Assembly: GCA_008477525.1 (NCBI GenBank)
Contig: SPDT01000010.1
Coordinates: 62,001 to 126,000 of the forward strand
DNA from: Hypomyces perniciosus
Lineage: Eukaryota; Ascomycota; Sordariomycetes; Hypocreales; Hypocreaceae
Reading direction: 5' to 3'
DNA length: 64,000 nt
In this document: positions 10,988 through 23,294 of the stretch, one piece after another
How positions within the stretch are numbered: position 1 is the stretch's first letter
Layout: every line of letters begins with the position of its first letter
Made by a program: the position numbers and the translations under genes
Notes under the pieces: generated by a model
The model's input: only the letters and a program-made list of their open reading frames with translations
What the model was told of the DNA's origin: nothing
Databases searched by the model: none

Positions 10988-11278
10988 ACAATGTGGTGGT
11001 TTTTCCTTCTTCACATCTTCTTCATATCACCTGGCAAATGGCCTTGTACGATTTGATACCCGAAATCAACTGCGTGTATAATTATCTCACAATATCTGTA
11101 ACTAAGTCTACCTGTACTACTACCAAGTGGGAAGTAGGACCAGACGGTTTTTAATCAAAGCATATTCATGGCTATCAAAATACAGGAAACCACCAAACCG
11201 CGGCTATCTTTGAAAAGAAGTCTATATATGTCCGATTACATCGTAATACCGTAAAAATTTCAAGCAAGGACTCATGGG

Positions 11279-12799
11279 TCATTCCACATCCACCCTGGAC
11301 CGTGAGGAAAATAATAAGATTTTGCTCGTGGTCTCGTTATTCAGCGCAAACTCATACAGCAGTACACAAATAAGGAGAAGGGCTACTCCGGCGAGGAGTG
11401 CCCTCCGGATTAGGATGGCCTTTCTATCGGCCTGTGAGGATGATGACGACGAATCGTAAAAGATTTCTGCGATCCAGGCTGCGAAGGAGTGGTAGAGAGT
11501 GATAAGCTGGTCATAGCCCACTGAGTAGTATGTGAGGCCAGCGAGGGCGATGGTGTAGCCTAGGCATTGGAGGAGGGTGATTTTGGTGGACCAGATGAAG
11601 ACGGAGACGATGACGAGGAGGATGCTTTTGAAGATGCCTGTGAGAGTCATGACGAGGCCGGAGGTTTTGCCAATCTAGACTTGTCAGTGGATACAGAACG
11701 ATAGGGAGTGGTGAAAGAAAGGGGAGGGGTGGGATAGACATACAAGGGAAACGCTGGCAATGTTGAGCATAAATGCGATCAGCGCGTTGAGAATGAGCAT
11801 GGTGAAGCCTACATTGCTCAAGTCCTCAAACTTGAACTTGGGCACCTCGCTGAAACAGGCGATGAGAATGTTTAGGGCAGCACAGACAGGCGCATAGTAA
11901 TAAAGCCCGACGAGGGGATCCATGTTGAGGCCCTCGCCGCTGAGCATGACCTGGATCATGACCAGGCGTATGGCCTCGAAGACGGTGCCTCCGAGCTGGA
12001 AGAGGAAACCCAGCCAAGAGAAGCTAATCTCGCCGAAGCTGGCAACGGCAACGCCAAGGACGATGACCATGACGTTGAGGAACTTGGAGAGGTTAGGGTC
12101 GGCAACACCCCAGGCCCAGGAGGTAAGGAGGACGGCGACGGGGGCGACAGCTTTGAGCATCTGGATGAAGGCGACGGAGAGGTAGAGGTAGACGAGGTTG
12201 GAGCAGACGAGGGAGCCGGAGTAAACAACGCCAATGGGGAGGATGGTGCGGACATAGAGGCGGCTTGTGATGGTGAGATTGCGGCGGCTATCGAGGAGAC
12301 TGGAGGTGCGGGCGAGGATCTGGGTTGCGATGGTGGCGAAGACGAGATGCCAGCATGTGAGGATGATGGCTAGATGTAACGGTTAGCATGTGAGCTCGTC
12401 GAAGGATAGATACCATAGCAAGCGGTTGTCATGGAGCGAGCGGGCCTGTAGATGCTGATCGTACGTACGGTATTCTGTGAGGGGCTCGTTAGTCTCTCGA
12501 TTGTGCCTCTTCATCCCAAGAGCCAGGGCGGATTGGACTTACTGAATCCACCATCTATCAGCCATTTGTTGAACAAGATGGTGAGATTTGAAAATACTAT
12601 CCAGTTCCTATGCAAGCGCACACAGCGTGTCAGTCATGCTGATCTGATGGCATCTCCAATTCGGATGCTGCCGGGCCAGGCCTTGGCTGTCCTACAAGAT
12701 GTATGCCCAGGCCGGAATGCCTGCCTTGGCGGGCGTCGTGTCCACCATCTCAACCATTGGCAGCACAGTGCCGCCATTAGACGCTGAAGTCGTTGTCAT
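11279..12799 (-). CDS. DMT-superfamily nucleotide-sugar/triose-phosphate-transporter-like protein
   Basis: Five exons: 12696-12799, 12543-12607, 12469-12474, 11744-12369 and 11279-11674; 398 residues. It shows the TPT/SLC35 arrangement of about ten membrane helices. The first helix reads WIVFSNLTILFNKWL; the family signature FKYPIILTCWHL follows; then come the repeat-half motifs SVAFIQMLKAVAPV and IGKTSGLVMTLTGIFK. Relatives move phosphorylated sugars or nucleotide sugars across Golgi, ER or plastid membranes by antiport; substrate is not predictable here. The C-terminus has an extra helix after a Ser-rich linker (about 335-345). Exon 3 is only 6 nt long; without it the frame survives but the conserved KYP tripeptide is altered to a single Thr. 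Introns are 68-99 bp and all have GT/AG ends. Confidence 0.9.
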
Positions 12800-13316
12800 T
12801 GTGGCTCAATTTCATCAAAGGCCCGTCGCGCGGCCTCGAGATCGTCGTTCGGAGTGTCGATTGCGGTCGTCGTCTATTGCCTGCTCGCTCTCTACGCGCG
12901 CGCTTCTATGAAGAAGAGGGAAACGACTGTCGTTGCGCGCGCAGAAATGAAAAGAGGTCGAAGCGCACAAGGGAAAGGTCGAAGCGGAACAACAAAAAAC
13001 AAAAGATGAAAATGAAGAATCAATCAATCAATCAGTCCTCCCTGTGTAGTATAGTGTAGTGTAATGGTGATGTAATGATCGCGAGGGAAGAGACAAGTCT
13101 CTCTCAGCCTCTCTCTTGCTCTCTCCCGCTTCTCGTTCTATCACCCGACTCGCCGCCAGTCGTCGGAGCCGTTCGAAAGCTCTTTATATTAGGTCCTCGT
13201 ATAGCGCCCCGCTGTCTATCGTCGCCATGCCGTTCCGAGCGAAAGACCGCTGCGTGCTGTTGGGCCAATGCCGGGTCGAACAACCGTGGGATCGCGCAGG
13301 CAGGGTGCCGCTTGGA

Positions 13317-13337
13317 CAGGATAGGATAGGATAGGAT
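13317..13337. repeat. GGATA pentanucleotide microsatellite
   Basis: Four consecutive copies of the pentamer. Lies in the non-coding stretch upstream of the transporter gene. Confidence 0.75.
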
Positions 13338-13701
13338 ATTGGAGGTTCAGAGGCTCTGCTCAATGGCCATAGAGAGTATCGTACGAAGTATATAATACGC
13401 GGAGAAGAGAAACAAATCATCCGCCAGCGTCTTACAAGTCCTTCGCACTCCGGGCCGCAGCGCGTGCATTCGCTTCATGACTGTGGAGAATCGGAGGATC
13501 CCCCAAAAAGCTTGACTAGAGGGGAATGCGGTTAGGTCAGGTGAATAGGGCGGACAGCGCTCATCACTTGAGCCTTGAGGCCTATGTACTCGTATTTCGG
13601 CGGTATCGGTGCCTGAACCCTCTATAAATAGCCACTAGCACTACTAATTAACAGCGTACTTTGTACTCTGTACTGATCTACAAGCGCCAATTCAGTCCTC
13701 T

Positions 13702-13722
13702 TACTTCTACTTCTACTTCTAC
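13702..13722. repeat. TACTTC hexanucleotide microsatellite
   Basis: Three and a half direct copies of TACTTC. The unit is the left half of the TACTTCGTA motif that recurs in the window's non-coding DNA. Confidence 0.7.
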
Positions 13723-14696
13723 CGCTTCCAATTGCTCTACTTCGTATGTATTACGAGAGATGGGCCGATGGAGAAAACAAAAAGGGGGGTAGGGGACCCT
13801 TTCATACCCTGTTTGCAATGCGTACGAGTAGGCGTCAGGGACCCCCCAGGGGCAGAAGCACCGATTGGCAGGATCCGGGCCCTGCCTGACAGATGACATG
13901 AGCTTGATTCGTGGGCCCTGAAGCCGGATTTCTGATTCTCTGTGCACCTATCTATGTAATATCCGAATACTACTCGCAAGTCCGGAGCAATCGACTCTTA
14001 TCTGCTTACATGTAGCAGCAGTAGCAATAGTAGCAGTACTACTACTAGTATTAGAAGGCCCCTTTTCCAACAGCAGACTATTGAGTTGGACCATTTCCTC
14101 TTCTAGCCGCTAGAATGGAGCAGAATGGAGCACTCGTAAGCTCAACTTTCATCTCTCGGGAGTGTTCCGTAGCATCGTCGCCGCAATAGGTAAAATCCTT
14201 CGATACGAGCCAACACGAAGTACGTACATACGTATGAACCTACGAGTACAAACGTCGCTTCGTGAGACGCGTGGCGCGGAGAATGGATTTCATCTTCAGG
14301 TCCCCATACCACTTTGTCCACAACACGTGCCTCATAGCGTGGCTGTCGTAGGCTGCCGCCATCTGCAACACCTCAACTCTGCAGTCAAGGGCTAGCTGAA
14401 ATATTATTCGTGGCGGGCTGTGCAGATTAACAATACGAGACCAGTGTATTACTGACACTACGAAGTACTCTGTATCTACTTCATACCTTCTAAACATATG
14501 TCCATATCGCTGTGATCTCTTGACAAAGTCCTGTCAAGCTGGACTGACCGTCCTCGTAAGCTAACCGTGTATGCATCTCCATTACGCTGCTTGAGACCAA
14601 AAAAAAACCGATTGTCGGCCAAGTGTTAATAAGCAACCCCTTCCCAAACGCCGTCGCTATGCAGATCAATTGCAGGGGGTGGAAAAAAGGCCCGAT

Positions 14697-16940
14697 CTAT
14701 GTCCGTTCTCCACCGATGCCACTGAGCTTATTTCTGATGTGCCTGTGTGCCTGTGTGCCTGGTGTTGACTCAGCCATCTCCACCGATACGGGCCGAAACT
14801 CATTGCTTTGTCCGGAAGTGCAGACAGCTTCCCCTTCGGGATCTGGAGCGTTGTCTGTTTGCGCTAGTCCTGTCTGTGCAGCCATGTTTTCTGGGTTGGG
14901 ATACGCGCTTTGGTCGTTTGCTTGTTTTGTCGCCGTTTCTTTCATGTCTGTTGATTCAACGGCATCCTCCACCTCGTCATCCTCCACCTCGTCTGCAACT
15001 TCGGATTGTAGAATCATGCTGGGATCCACACATTCGTAAAAGAGCATAAAGACCCCAGGCGATAAGCTCATGACCGTGTCATCTGCAACTTTAGCAACGT
15101 TGTGGTCACTCAGCCGCCACCAATCTGCTTCTCTCTCTCCACGGTCGCTGGGCGGTGGTTTCTTTGCCCCGTCTGTGTTTGCATCCGCACATTCGTCATC
15201 AATGCCGCCAGTGTTGATACCGGCGGCCGTCACACTTTTCTCATCCGCAGCCTCAGAGCTAGGTGAGCTGGGTGGGGGATACTTTCGATAGCATATGTAA
15301 TGGCCATTCTCGTGTCGTCCAGCATGCGTTACGGCTGCCCTGAGTTCATAGATCGGCCCTGTTAATCTCGAGGGCCCCAAATCTCCGGCAATCATGGATG
15401 CCATGGGGTCCAACAGCCACTGCTCCTCGCTAACCGCATTGCCACTTGAGGCTTTTTCATCGTCGCATTTCTGATCAGCACTTCCCAGACACCAGGGACC
15501 GAGATCCAACATCATGGGAAAGTTCACCGGGGCGGAGTTTTTGATCATATTGAATGTCGATGGATCAAAGACAGATCTGTTCACATGGATGACGAGGCTT
15601 TGCGGAGGACGAGCGATAACCATCTGCTTCGTCTTGGTTGTGGTCACTCTGCCTTGGGCAGTTATCTTGCATTTGGTCTTGATCGTCTCCTCATCGAACT
15701 CGTCCTCCTCCAGAGCCGCCTGGACTGATTCAAGTCGTCGAAGAGGCTCTGCAAGCTGCTCCTTCGTCGAGCCTCCTGTCTGCAACCTTTCCACAAGCTT
15801 GTTGAGCAGTCTCTGGGCTTTTAGAAGAGTGCACTTTGGGCACTCGACGCCTTCGATCGTTTCAACCTTGCTGTAAGAATCTAACCGCTCGTAGAGGTCG
15901 TGATGATTCTTGTCAAGGCCAAGGCTCAAAGTAAGGCAGTTGAATGGGATCATGGACAGTCCATCTGAATGGCCACACTGGACGCAAGCCACTCGCTGAG
16001 CTAATAGGCCCTCCAAAGGATTCCGCACCGGCTTACCTTCGGACAGTTTTGAGTTTGAGGACAGACTCTGGTAGCCGCTATCGTCGCTATGTTGGCTAGC
16101 GGAGCTTTCATCCTTGCCATTATCGCTTCCCTCCAGTCCAACAACGCGATCTGAAGTCATGGCCTTCGCAACTGCTGCCGCGCCCTTATCAATATCGTCC
16201 AGTATTTTCGAGTAATATTCCTGCGCATCCTGCTGTGTCCATGTGCTCATCGACTTGAGTAAGCTCGGGGTCCAAAGCGTCCTTCCGTTGTTCGACACGT
16301 CATTAAGATTCGAGATGAGCATTCGCAAAGTTTGTGCGACATTTTTGTCGGCACCCTGGCCGCTCTCTTCGATACCTAACGCGCAGGTTGAGAGATACTC
16401 GGGCATTGACTGCAGGGAGGCCAGCCCCTGAAGGATACTGTTCTGGTAGCATGAATTGTCGCGATTGCCCAAGCCGGCCGGTCGACCTGATTCGATTTTT
16501 AAGCCCAAAACACTGCCAGTCATAGACAGAGCTCGGGTTCTCGCGCGAAAGACCGAAGACATCATGCCGCCCGGGCGATCCAACCCCATCACCCTCTGCA
16601 GCGCCTCGCTTTTGGCGGCATGCTTGCTCTCATATACGACGCTCATCGGTCGTGAGGACGTAGACGAAGAAATCCAATGATCAATGGCAAAGAGAAAAGG
16701 CGCCGGAATGACAAAAACCAGGGCGTCCCATAGGGAATTCCCTACCAGCGACGCTATCCCTTGTAATGACCCGTCCGGGCTGTAGAACTTGATCAGAAGA
16801 GTCACCAGCAAGACGGCTAGTGAGAGAACGACGCTAGAGTCTTTGACGCGGTCTTGGATGTTCTCCCGGGCGTAGAACTGTCGATAGGCCACGGCCTCGT
16901 CGTCGTAGAACGTTTCAAACCTGTTGTGCCGCGAATTCAT
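14697..16940 (-). CDS. membrane-anchored ubiquitin-specific protease (UBP1/USP30-like)
   Basis: Intronless, 747 residues from the ATG at 16940 (a longer frame would need TTG). One or two N-terminal hydrophobic segments (about residues 38-55 and 72-88) precede the peptidase C19 domain, as in yeast Ubp1 and mammalian USP30, which are anchored to ER or mitochondrial outer membrane. Cys box: GLGNRDNSCYQN with the nucleophile at residue 164. A treble-clef zinc site is suggested by CVQCG and CPKC. The His box lies at HENGHYICYRK (His 547) and the last box is WWRLSDHNV. All catalytic boxes are present, so it should be an active deubiquitinase. Poorly conserved Ser/Glu-rich inserts separate the boxes, and the C-terminal 100 residues are acidic and disordered-looking. 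Confidence 0.92.
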   Translation of the reverse strand: MNSRHNRFETFYDDEAVAYRQFYARENIQDRVKDSSVVLSLAVLLVTLLIKFYSPDGSLQGIASLVGNSLWDALVFVIPAPFLFAIDHWISSSTSSRPMSVVYESKHAAKSEALQRVMGLDRPGGMMSSVFRARTRALSMTGSVLGLKIESGRPAGLGNRDNSCYQNSILQGLASLQSMPEYLSTCALGIEESGQGADKNVAQTLRMLISNLNDVSNNGRTLWTPSLLKSMSTWTQQDAQEYYSKILDDIDKGAAAVAKAMTSDRVVGLEGSDNGKDESSASQHSDDSGYQSLSSNSKLSEGKPVRNPLEGLLAQRVACVQCGHSDGLSMIPFNCLTLSLGLDKNHHDLYERLDSYSKVETIEGVECPKCTLLKAQRLLNKLVERLQTGGSTKEQLAEPLRRLESVQAALEEDEFDEETIKTKCKITAQGRVTTTKTKQMVIARPPQSLVIHVNRSVFDPSTFNMIKNSAPVNFPMMLDLGPWCLGSADQKCDDEKASSGNAVSEEQWLLDPMASMIAGDLGPSRLTGPIYELRAAVTHAGRHENGHYICYRKYPPPSSPSSEAADEKSVTAAGINTGGIDDECADANTDGAKKPPPSDRGEREADWWRLSDHNVAKVADDTVMSLSPGVFMLFYECVDPSMILQSEVADEVEDDEVEDAVESTDMKETATKQANDQSAYPNPENMAAQTGLAQTDNAPDPEGEAVCTSGQSNEFRPVSVEMAESTPGTQAHRHIRNKLSGIGGERT

Positions 16941-17392
16941 GCTGCAGGACACCGGCGACAAGACCCACTGTTTTGACGTTCACTTAAGCCCTTCAGCTGC
17001 AGCGGCGACTTGATGGCGACGCTTCCATGGCCAACAGAGAGTTGAGAATAGGGGTTTTTGTGCTGTGAGACTGGGAGGTATCGTTGTAGGAGATCAAGTA
17101 GAGCTTGCGAGAAATTGTGCGAGCCAAGTGAGAAGCACACAGACAATCGCAAACATACAAACCACCGACAAATTGGTGGGAACTTGAACGTGGATTCGCC
17201 AGCGCAGCTGCAAGAGATGCGCGAAACCCGGGTCCGGATTATCTTATCTGCCCTCCCCTGTTCTGGGGTTAATCTCACGTGCTCGTGACAGATAAGGGAA
17301 GTCTGCAGGTACTTAGTACTTACTGCATGTTCCCAGCAGATGTCCTCACGTGTTTGGTCAATTGTAAAAGCTCATCGCAACTCTTTGGGACT
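16941..17392. other. divergent promoter region between the USP gene and trimethyllysine dioxygenase
   Basis: About 450 bp between two divergent genes. Short unconvincing frames only; no element that I can name with confidence. Confidence 0.5.
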
Positions 17393-19256
17393 ATGTCTTT
17401 GTCCTTAGGAGCTACAAACCGTTTGGTGCGGTAAGTTATCATCAGTGAATTATTACTTATTTTCTGCCATCTGATCTTCGGCTAACTTTCTTGTATAAAA
17501 AAGCTCCGGACTGGGCCCCCGTCTCGGCGGCCGGAGCAGCAGCATCTTTCCGCTTGCCTCGGTCATAAACGCCAAACCACGATTCTATGCAACAACCCTC
17601 GAACCACACTCGGAGGGATTTGTTCTTAAGAGCGATGATTCCGGAACCAAAGTGACTTCCAAGTTGTAGGTCTTCTCAATTTTACTAGGAGTGACCAATA
17701 CAGTACTAAAAATTCACTACAGCCCAACAATATGGCTTCGGTATGCATGATCACCGGATTTATATAATGCATGATCGCGGGCCTTGGTGTTGATCGGATT
17801 GGCGTAGTGATAATTGCCGTTGCCCTCAATGTGTCAACCAGGATACCCTACAGAGAAGCTTCAACACTTTTGAGGTATGTCAGGAGCCATGATATCACCC
17901 TCGGCTGTTAACCATCAAGTTCAGATACCAGAAGACATAGCACCCAAGGAGATTTCGCCAAAGGAAAATGGCGTGGATGTATTGTGTATGCACTCAGCAT
18001 CCAAATTGCTTCCCTCAAAGGCGTACTAAGAGGCTTATGAGCAATTGTATAGGGTCGGATTCTCACCAAAGTCACTATTCTTGGTCTTGGCTGAATAACG
18101 CTGTCAAGGGCGCCAAGAACAGCAATGAGATTCTACGCAAAAGGTAAGCACATTTTCCATTGAAGCTGGTGGAATTTGCTGACTATTTCCAAAGTGGAAA
18201 GCTGCTTTGGGGTGCCAAAGTTGCTTCTAATGTACCCGAAGTCGAGTATTCGCGTGTTATGAACGATCCTAGTCAAAAGGGGATGGCAAAGCTCACCAAC
18301 AATATTGTGAGTTTTTCAATCACGGCGTCTCGTCTTTGCGAAAAGCTTATAAAAGACAGAAAGTGTGGGGCTTCTGCTTCGTTACAAACTCGCCCAAGAC
18401 CCCGGAAGCCACAGAGAAGCTCCTGGAAAGCATTGGGCCGATTCGCAATACTCACTATGGCGGCTTTTATGATTTCGTCCCAGATCTTGCTCTCGCTGAT
18501 ACTGCATATACCAACCTGGCTCTCCCCGCCCACACGGATACGACGTATTTCTCAGAGCCAGTAGGACTGCAGGCGTTTCACCTCCTTTCTCATACACCAC
18601 CACCAAACAAGCCAGCGGATGAGGCATTGGGTGGACAGTCACTGCTCGTGGACGGATTCAATGTGGCTTATCGATTAAGGAGGGAATCACCAACACACTT
18701 CAATGCTCTGCGAAAGATTAGAATCCCGTGGCATGCCAGTGGCAACAACGGAGTCGCCATGGCTCCCGACAGGGCTTATCCCGTCATCGAGGCCGATAAC
18801 CACCATTTTTTCAGCATCCGCTGGAATAACGATGATCGAGGAGTTATCCCGCTAGATCCGAGTGCCAGCGATTGGTATGCAGCAGCACGGAAATGGGACG
18901 AAATTTTGAAACGGAAAGAGAACGAGTACTGGTTCCAGCTTGAACCCGGCCGAATCTTGAGTATGTGTTGGATCACAACTCTGCTACGTTATGATGCTGA
19001 CCACTGGTATCTAGTCTTTGACAACTGGCGTGTACTTCACGGGAGAAGTGCCTTTGAAGGGCTCCGGCGCATCTGTGGTGCCTATAGTAAGTTGATGCCT
19101 CGTCTCGCTTGTGTTACTTTCCTGATGATCAACCGTCGTGCGAACCTCTACTGATCATCTGGAAACGCAGTCAGCCGTGACGACTTCATATCTCGTTGGA
19201 AAACGACCAACTTTCCACGAGATGATGTCATTACAGCCAACATGCAGCTAAGATAA
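17393..19256 (+). CDS. trimethyllysine dioxygenase (carnitine biosynthesis)
   Basis: Ten exons: 17393-17430, 17504-17665, 17723-17740, 17808-17874, 17925-17985, 18053-18143, 18195-18306, 18360-18960, 19015-19086 and 19171-19256; 435 residues. This is the gamma-butyrobetaine hydroxylase/TMLD family of Fe(II)/2-oxoglutarate oxygenases. The N-terminal domain has the zinc-type cysteines RDNCRCPQC (C76, C78, C81); the catalytic domain has the iron ligands His241 and Asp243 (AHTDTTYF) and His392 (RVLHGR), with Arg394 beside it for 2-oxoglutarate. It should hydroxylate N6-trimethyllysine in the first step of carnitine synthesis. The Arg/Ser-rich N-terminus suggests mitochondrial import. Distinguishing TMLD from butyrobetaine dioxygenase by eye is not certain; the WGFCFV and NTHYGGFYDF blocks favour TMLD. 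Exon 3 is only 18 nt. Confidence 0.88.
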
Positions 19257-19718
19257 CTGGTGTAAAGGATGAATCCAAGCCGGCTGGCTATAGACAATAT
19301 CTTGGTGCAAAGCAAAGATAAAAAGAGGTGCTCTCGCAATGTATTACAATAGGGACCGAAATAATGAACAGGTGGTTCAATGAATAAATCTGTGTCAATG
19401 ACTCCCATATATATAGCAAGGATGAAAGGGTATCCGTGGTCTATACTTTGACACGTTAGCTGGATCGTACTTGATCATAAGTCAACAGTGATGATTCATG
19501 GAGGCCATCCAAAGCGACCCAAGATGATACAAACCTGATTGGTCCACTGTACCATAATTGATCCGATCCGTGGTACCTGCGTATATGTGTCCAACCGTGA
19601 GGCATCGTGACAAGTCGACCCATCTGGCTATTACGTTGGGAGCCCAACTCTACTTTCCCATAGTAATGGCATCCACCCGCTTTCGCATATTGCCCTTTGC
19701 CGACTCATATAATTCAAC
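19257..19718. other. intergenic
   Basis: Nothing recognised beyond UTR and promoter sequence of the neighbouring plus-strand genes. Confidence 0.5.
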
Positions 19719-20228
19719 ATGAGCTACAAACATCATCAAGACGATGCCACTTCAACAACTGGTACTACGATATACACCCCCTGGAGCGGCTCGACCACCA
19801 TCGATGACCTCTGGGATGGCCATTACTACGCAGTCCCCTGGCCTGGCGAGACATACATGATTCTGGAAAAAGCCTCCGGACGAGCAATTACCCTCGCGAA
19901 CGGCTGGCTTTGCCTGCAAGACGTCGTCAAAGACAATGTCAATCCGCATAGTCATTGGCTCTGCGTTGAGGCCAACGGCTATTTCGGATTCTTCAACACA
20001 AAGTTGGGCAAATATATGGGCCACGATGGTGATTGGGGCATGCGCGCGTCGGCTGCAGAGTTCCGGGACTGGGAATATTTCACGCCAAGAAGGCATCCTA
20101 GTGGAGGGTATCAGCTGCTGACGCCGTTCTGGCACCACACGTTGAGGGAAGTGGCTGTTGCTGATGATGGCAAGAGTCTTGTGAGGAGGCAGCATGGAGC
20201 AACCTTGTGGGAATTTGTGAAAGTCTAG
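19719..20228 (+). CDS. hypothetical protein, possible beta-trefoil fold
   Basis: Intronless, 169 residues, rich in Trp, His and Tyr, with no signal peptide or membrane segment. I do not recognise the family. The sequence divides into three loosely similar units: TYMILEKASGRAITLANGWL, then GYFGFFNTKLGKYMGHDGDW, then GGYQLLTPFWHHTLREVAVA. The spacing and the G-[RK]-[YA]-[ML/I] pattern in each unit resemble ricin-B/fascin-type beta-trefoil proteins, which bind sugars or actin, but this is inference. The frame is intact, codon use looks like that of neighbours, and the ATG follows an AACAT context. It stands alone between trimethyllysine dioxygenase and an SDR with 460 bp and 1 kb gaps. A cytosolic, possibly lectin-like role is the best guess. 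Confidence 0.65.
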   Translation: MSYKHHQDDATSTTGTTIYTPWSGSTTIDDLWDGHYYAVPWPGETYMILEKASGRAITLANGWLCLQDVVKDNVNPHSHWLCVEANGYFGFFNTKLGKYMGHDGDWGMRASAAEFRDWEYFTPRRHPSGGYQLLTPFWHHTLREVAVADDGKSLVRRQHGATLWEFVKV

Positions 20229-21236
20229 GGGCATGAAATTCAAGCCACACTTCCCCATATGCTTTCTTGGAGTTGAACTAGGCTTTCTTTGAAGCTACAT
20301 TGAATGAATCAAAGCTCAATACATTAATACGGCCACTTATTTCGTCCCCTACTGTATCACCTCCCTGCATTTTTAGTAATTCGCTTGTCTCTATACTGGA
20401 TAGTATATGGGTAGCATCAAACCGACAAATACATGCTTGGCATACGTTTCTACACCGATTATTCCTACGTTGTGTAATGAACACCAACCTATGACGTTGG
20501 ATCCTCAGACTGGCGTGTTTCTTAACCTCGGCGGATCCATTGTTCTGGTCAACGGACAGTGGGGCGGATACCGGACCGGACTTCGTCGAGCTACTGCACG
20601 GAGTATGTATTAGATATCTCAACAAATTCGACTGCGAGATGACATGACTTTTCCCACTGATTGTCTGCATTTCTCGACATAATGACTGCTGAAGAAAGCA
20701 CTAAAGCGTGTTTGTTCACGATTCTCTATAATGATAAGTATAACTGGCATCAGGGAACTTGTGAAGTGTGAAGTTCAAGGTAAGCAGAGCGCTAGTCATT
20801 ATATGTATGGTCAAACATCACTGAGATAATGCGGCAATACGCCGACTCAGCCTCCGCCAACCAACTCCGCTCAGGCACCCAATGCCTGGCAGCTCCACAT
20901 CCCGGAACGACGCCATGCAGCCGATAGTTGGAGACAGGATAGACGTGTCAATCATTGGGTCGCGTAGAGTCGGGAATAGCTGCAATGGGCCCAAACTTGG
21001 GTTGGACAACGCCCGATCCTTTGGCTGGGCCACAATAGAGCCAAGTTTCTTACTAGTATAAGAATTGCTGCATGTCTCCATCTCCAACATCCCCGCAAGT
21101 TCTAGAGACCGCAACTCGTATTATTGTTAATCCATAAACACCGACATCTCCCCTCACCTTCTGTTCCAAGGTTCTGAGACAGCTTCTTCGTCTCTCTATC
21201 GTGATTTTTCGAGAGTCTTCGCACGTTACAGACAAG
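20229..21236. other. intergenic, 1 kb
   Basis: Several short frames of 60-130 codons on both strands, none with recognisable motifs. Includes the SDR promoter. No repeats or RNA genes seen. Confidence 0.5.
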
Positions 21237-22311
<1,075 letters not shown>

Positions 22312-23294
22312 ATGTTGGTCGTTGAAAAGAACGAATCGTCGGGTGATAGAAGGCAGAATGTAATAATGCTTCCAGAATAGGATCTATTCATCTGTCGTGA
22401 CATCGGGTACCTTACATAATCAGCCCAGAGAGCCTGACGGCGGCCTCACAGCGGGGTTTCATTTTAACTCTTGGTATGGAATAGTAATACTACAGCTAAA
22501 TGGCATAGGAGAAGTCTAGAACTTGGACTGAGCATTGCTTTGTACGCTATTGGAGCAGCAGTGGGGTCATCCTTAAGTTGTTTTTAGCACTCAACGGTAA
22601 GGAATTGCTCCGGTGAGCTGTTAAATAAGTCAGGGGCTGGTGTAATAATAAAGAGTGACGCTGCAGGATCCTGGATCTTGGAGCATGAATACCATGCGCA
22701 GGCATCAAAACTACCAGGTAGGTACAAGTGCCATGAAAAAGAGACAAAGGCAACGAGATAAGACAATAATTGACAATGTAAAAATAAAATGATCATCCAG
22801 CATGTGTTTCAGGCCCAAGCGAGGCAGAACGAGAACGAGGGGCAAAAGCTGGGCTGTCACTTAGGCACGTCATGATTGGGCAGCTGACAGCAATCTTTTG
22901 GGGGGTTCCGCCTTTAACCCAGCGCCTGGCCTGGCCTGGTACAGGCTCTCTTTTGTTGCACCACCACACCTTCTCTCCTGTCGCCCTTCCATCGACTCTG
23001 TAAGGCTTCACCATCCCGCGCAGCAGTCGAAAAAAAGGCAGCATAAATTACGTTCTGCCCGGCGGGATTCTTCTCTTATACGACAACTTAGCGACGAGCA
23101 GCTGCAGGACTGCTGTTCTCCCTTCACCGCCACGCCCACGCGCCGTGGTCTAGCTAGCACCTCCTGAGCCTGAGGCTCTGCGATCCTCGCGACACTATCA
23201 TCCAGCCTCCTTGCCTTCTCGCAAAACCCCTCGCTGTTGACAGCAGAGCCTTCAGATTGTCTTTACCTTTACCTCAACCCATCTAGCAGCCATC
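22312..23294. other. intergenic, calcineurin promoter and long 5' leader
   Basis: About 980 bp without a gene. The last 300 bases are pyrimidine-rich, as is usual for the 5' leaders of well-expressed fungal genes. No other element recognised. Confidence 0.5.

Larger units (their letters stand above)
12800..14696. other. long intergenic region with simple repeats
   Basis: Almost 1.9 kb with no supported gene. It holds the promoter of the transporter gene and the 3' side of the ubiquitin protease. Microsatellites occur at 13018-13034 (AATC), 13317-13337 (GGATA), 13702-13722 (TACTTC) and 14012-14053 (AGC/ACT-type triplets). TACGAAGTA-type motifs occur near 13381, 13736, 14216 and 14459. Confidence 0.6.

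Noticed and set aside
20278..20670. Small frames on both strands after the orphan protein
   Set aside because: No family resemblance; could not be joined to any plausible gene.
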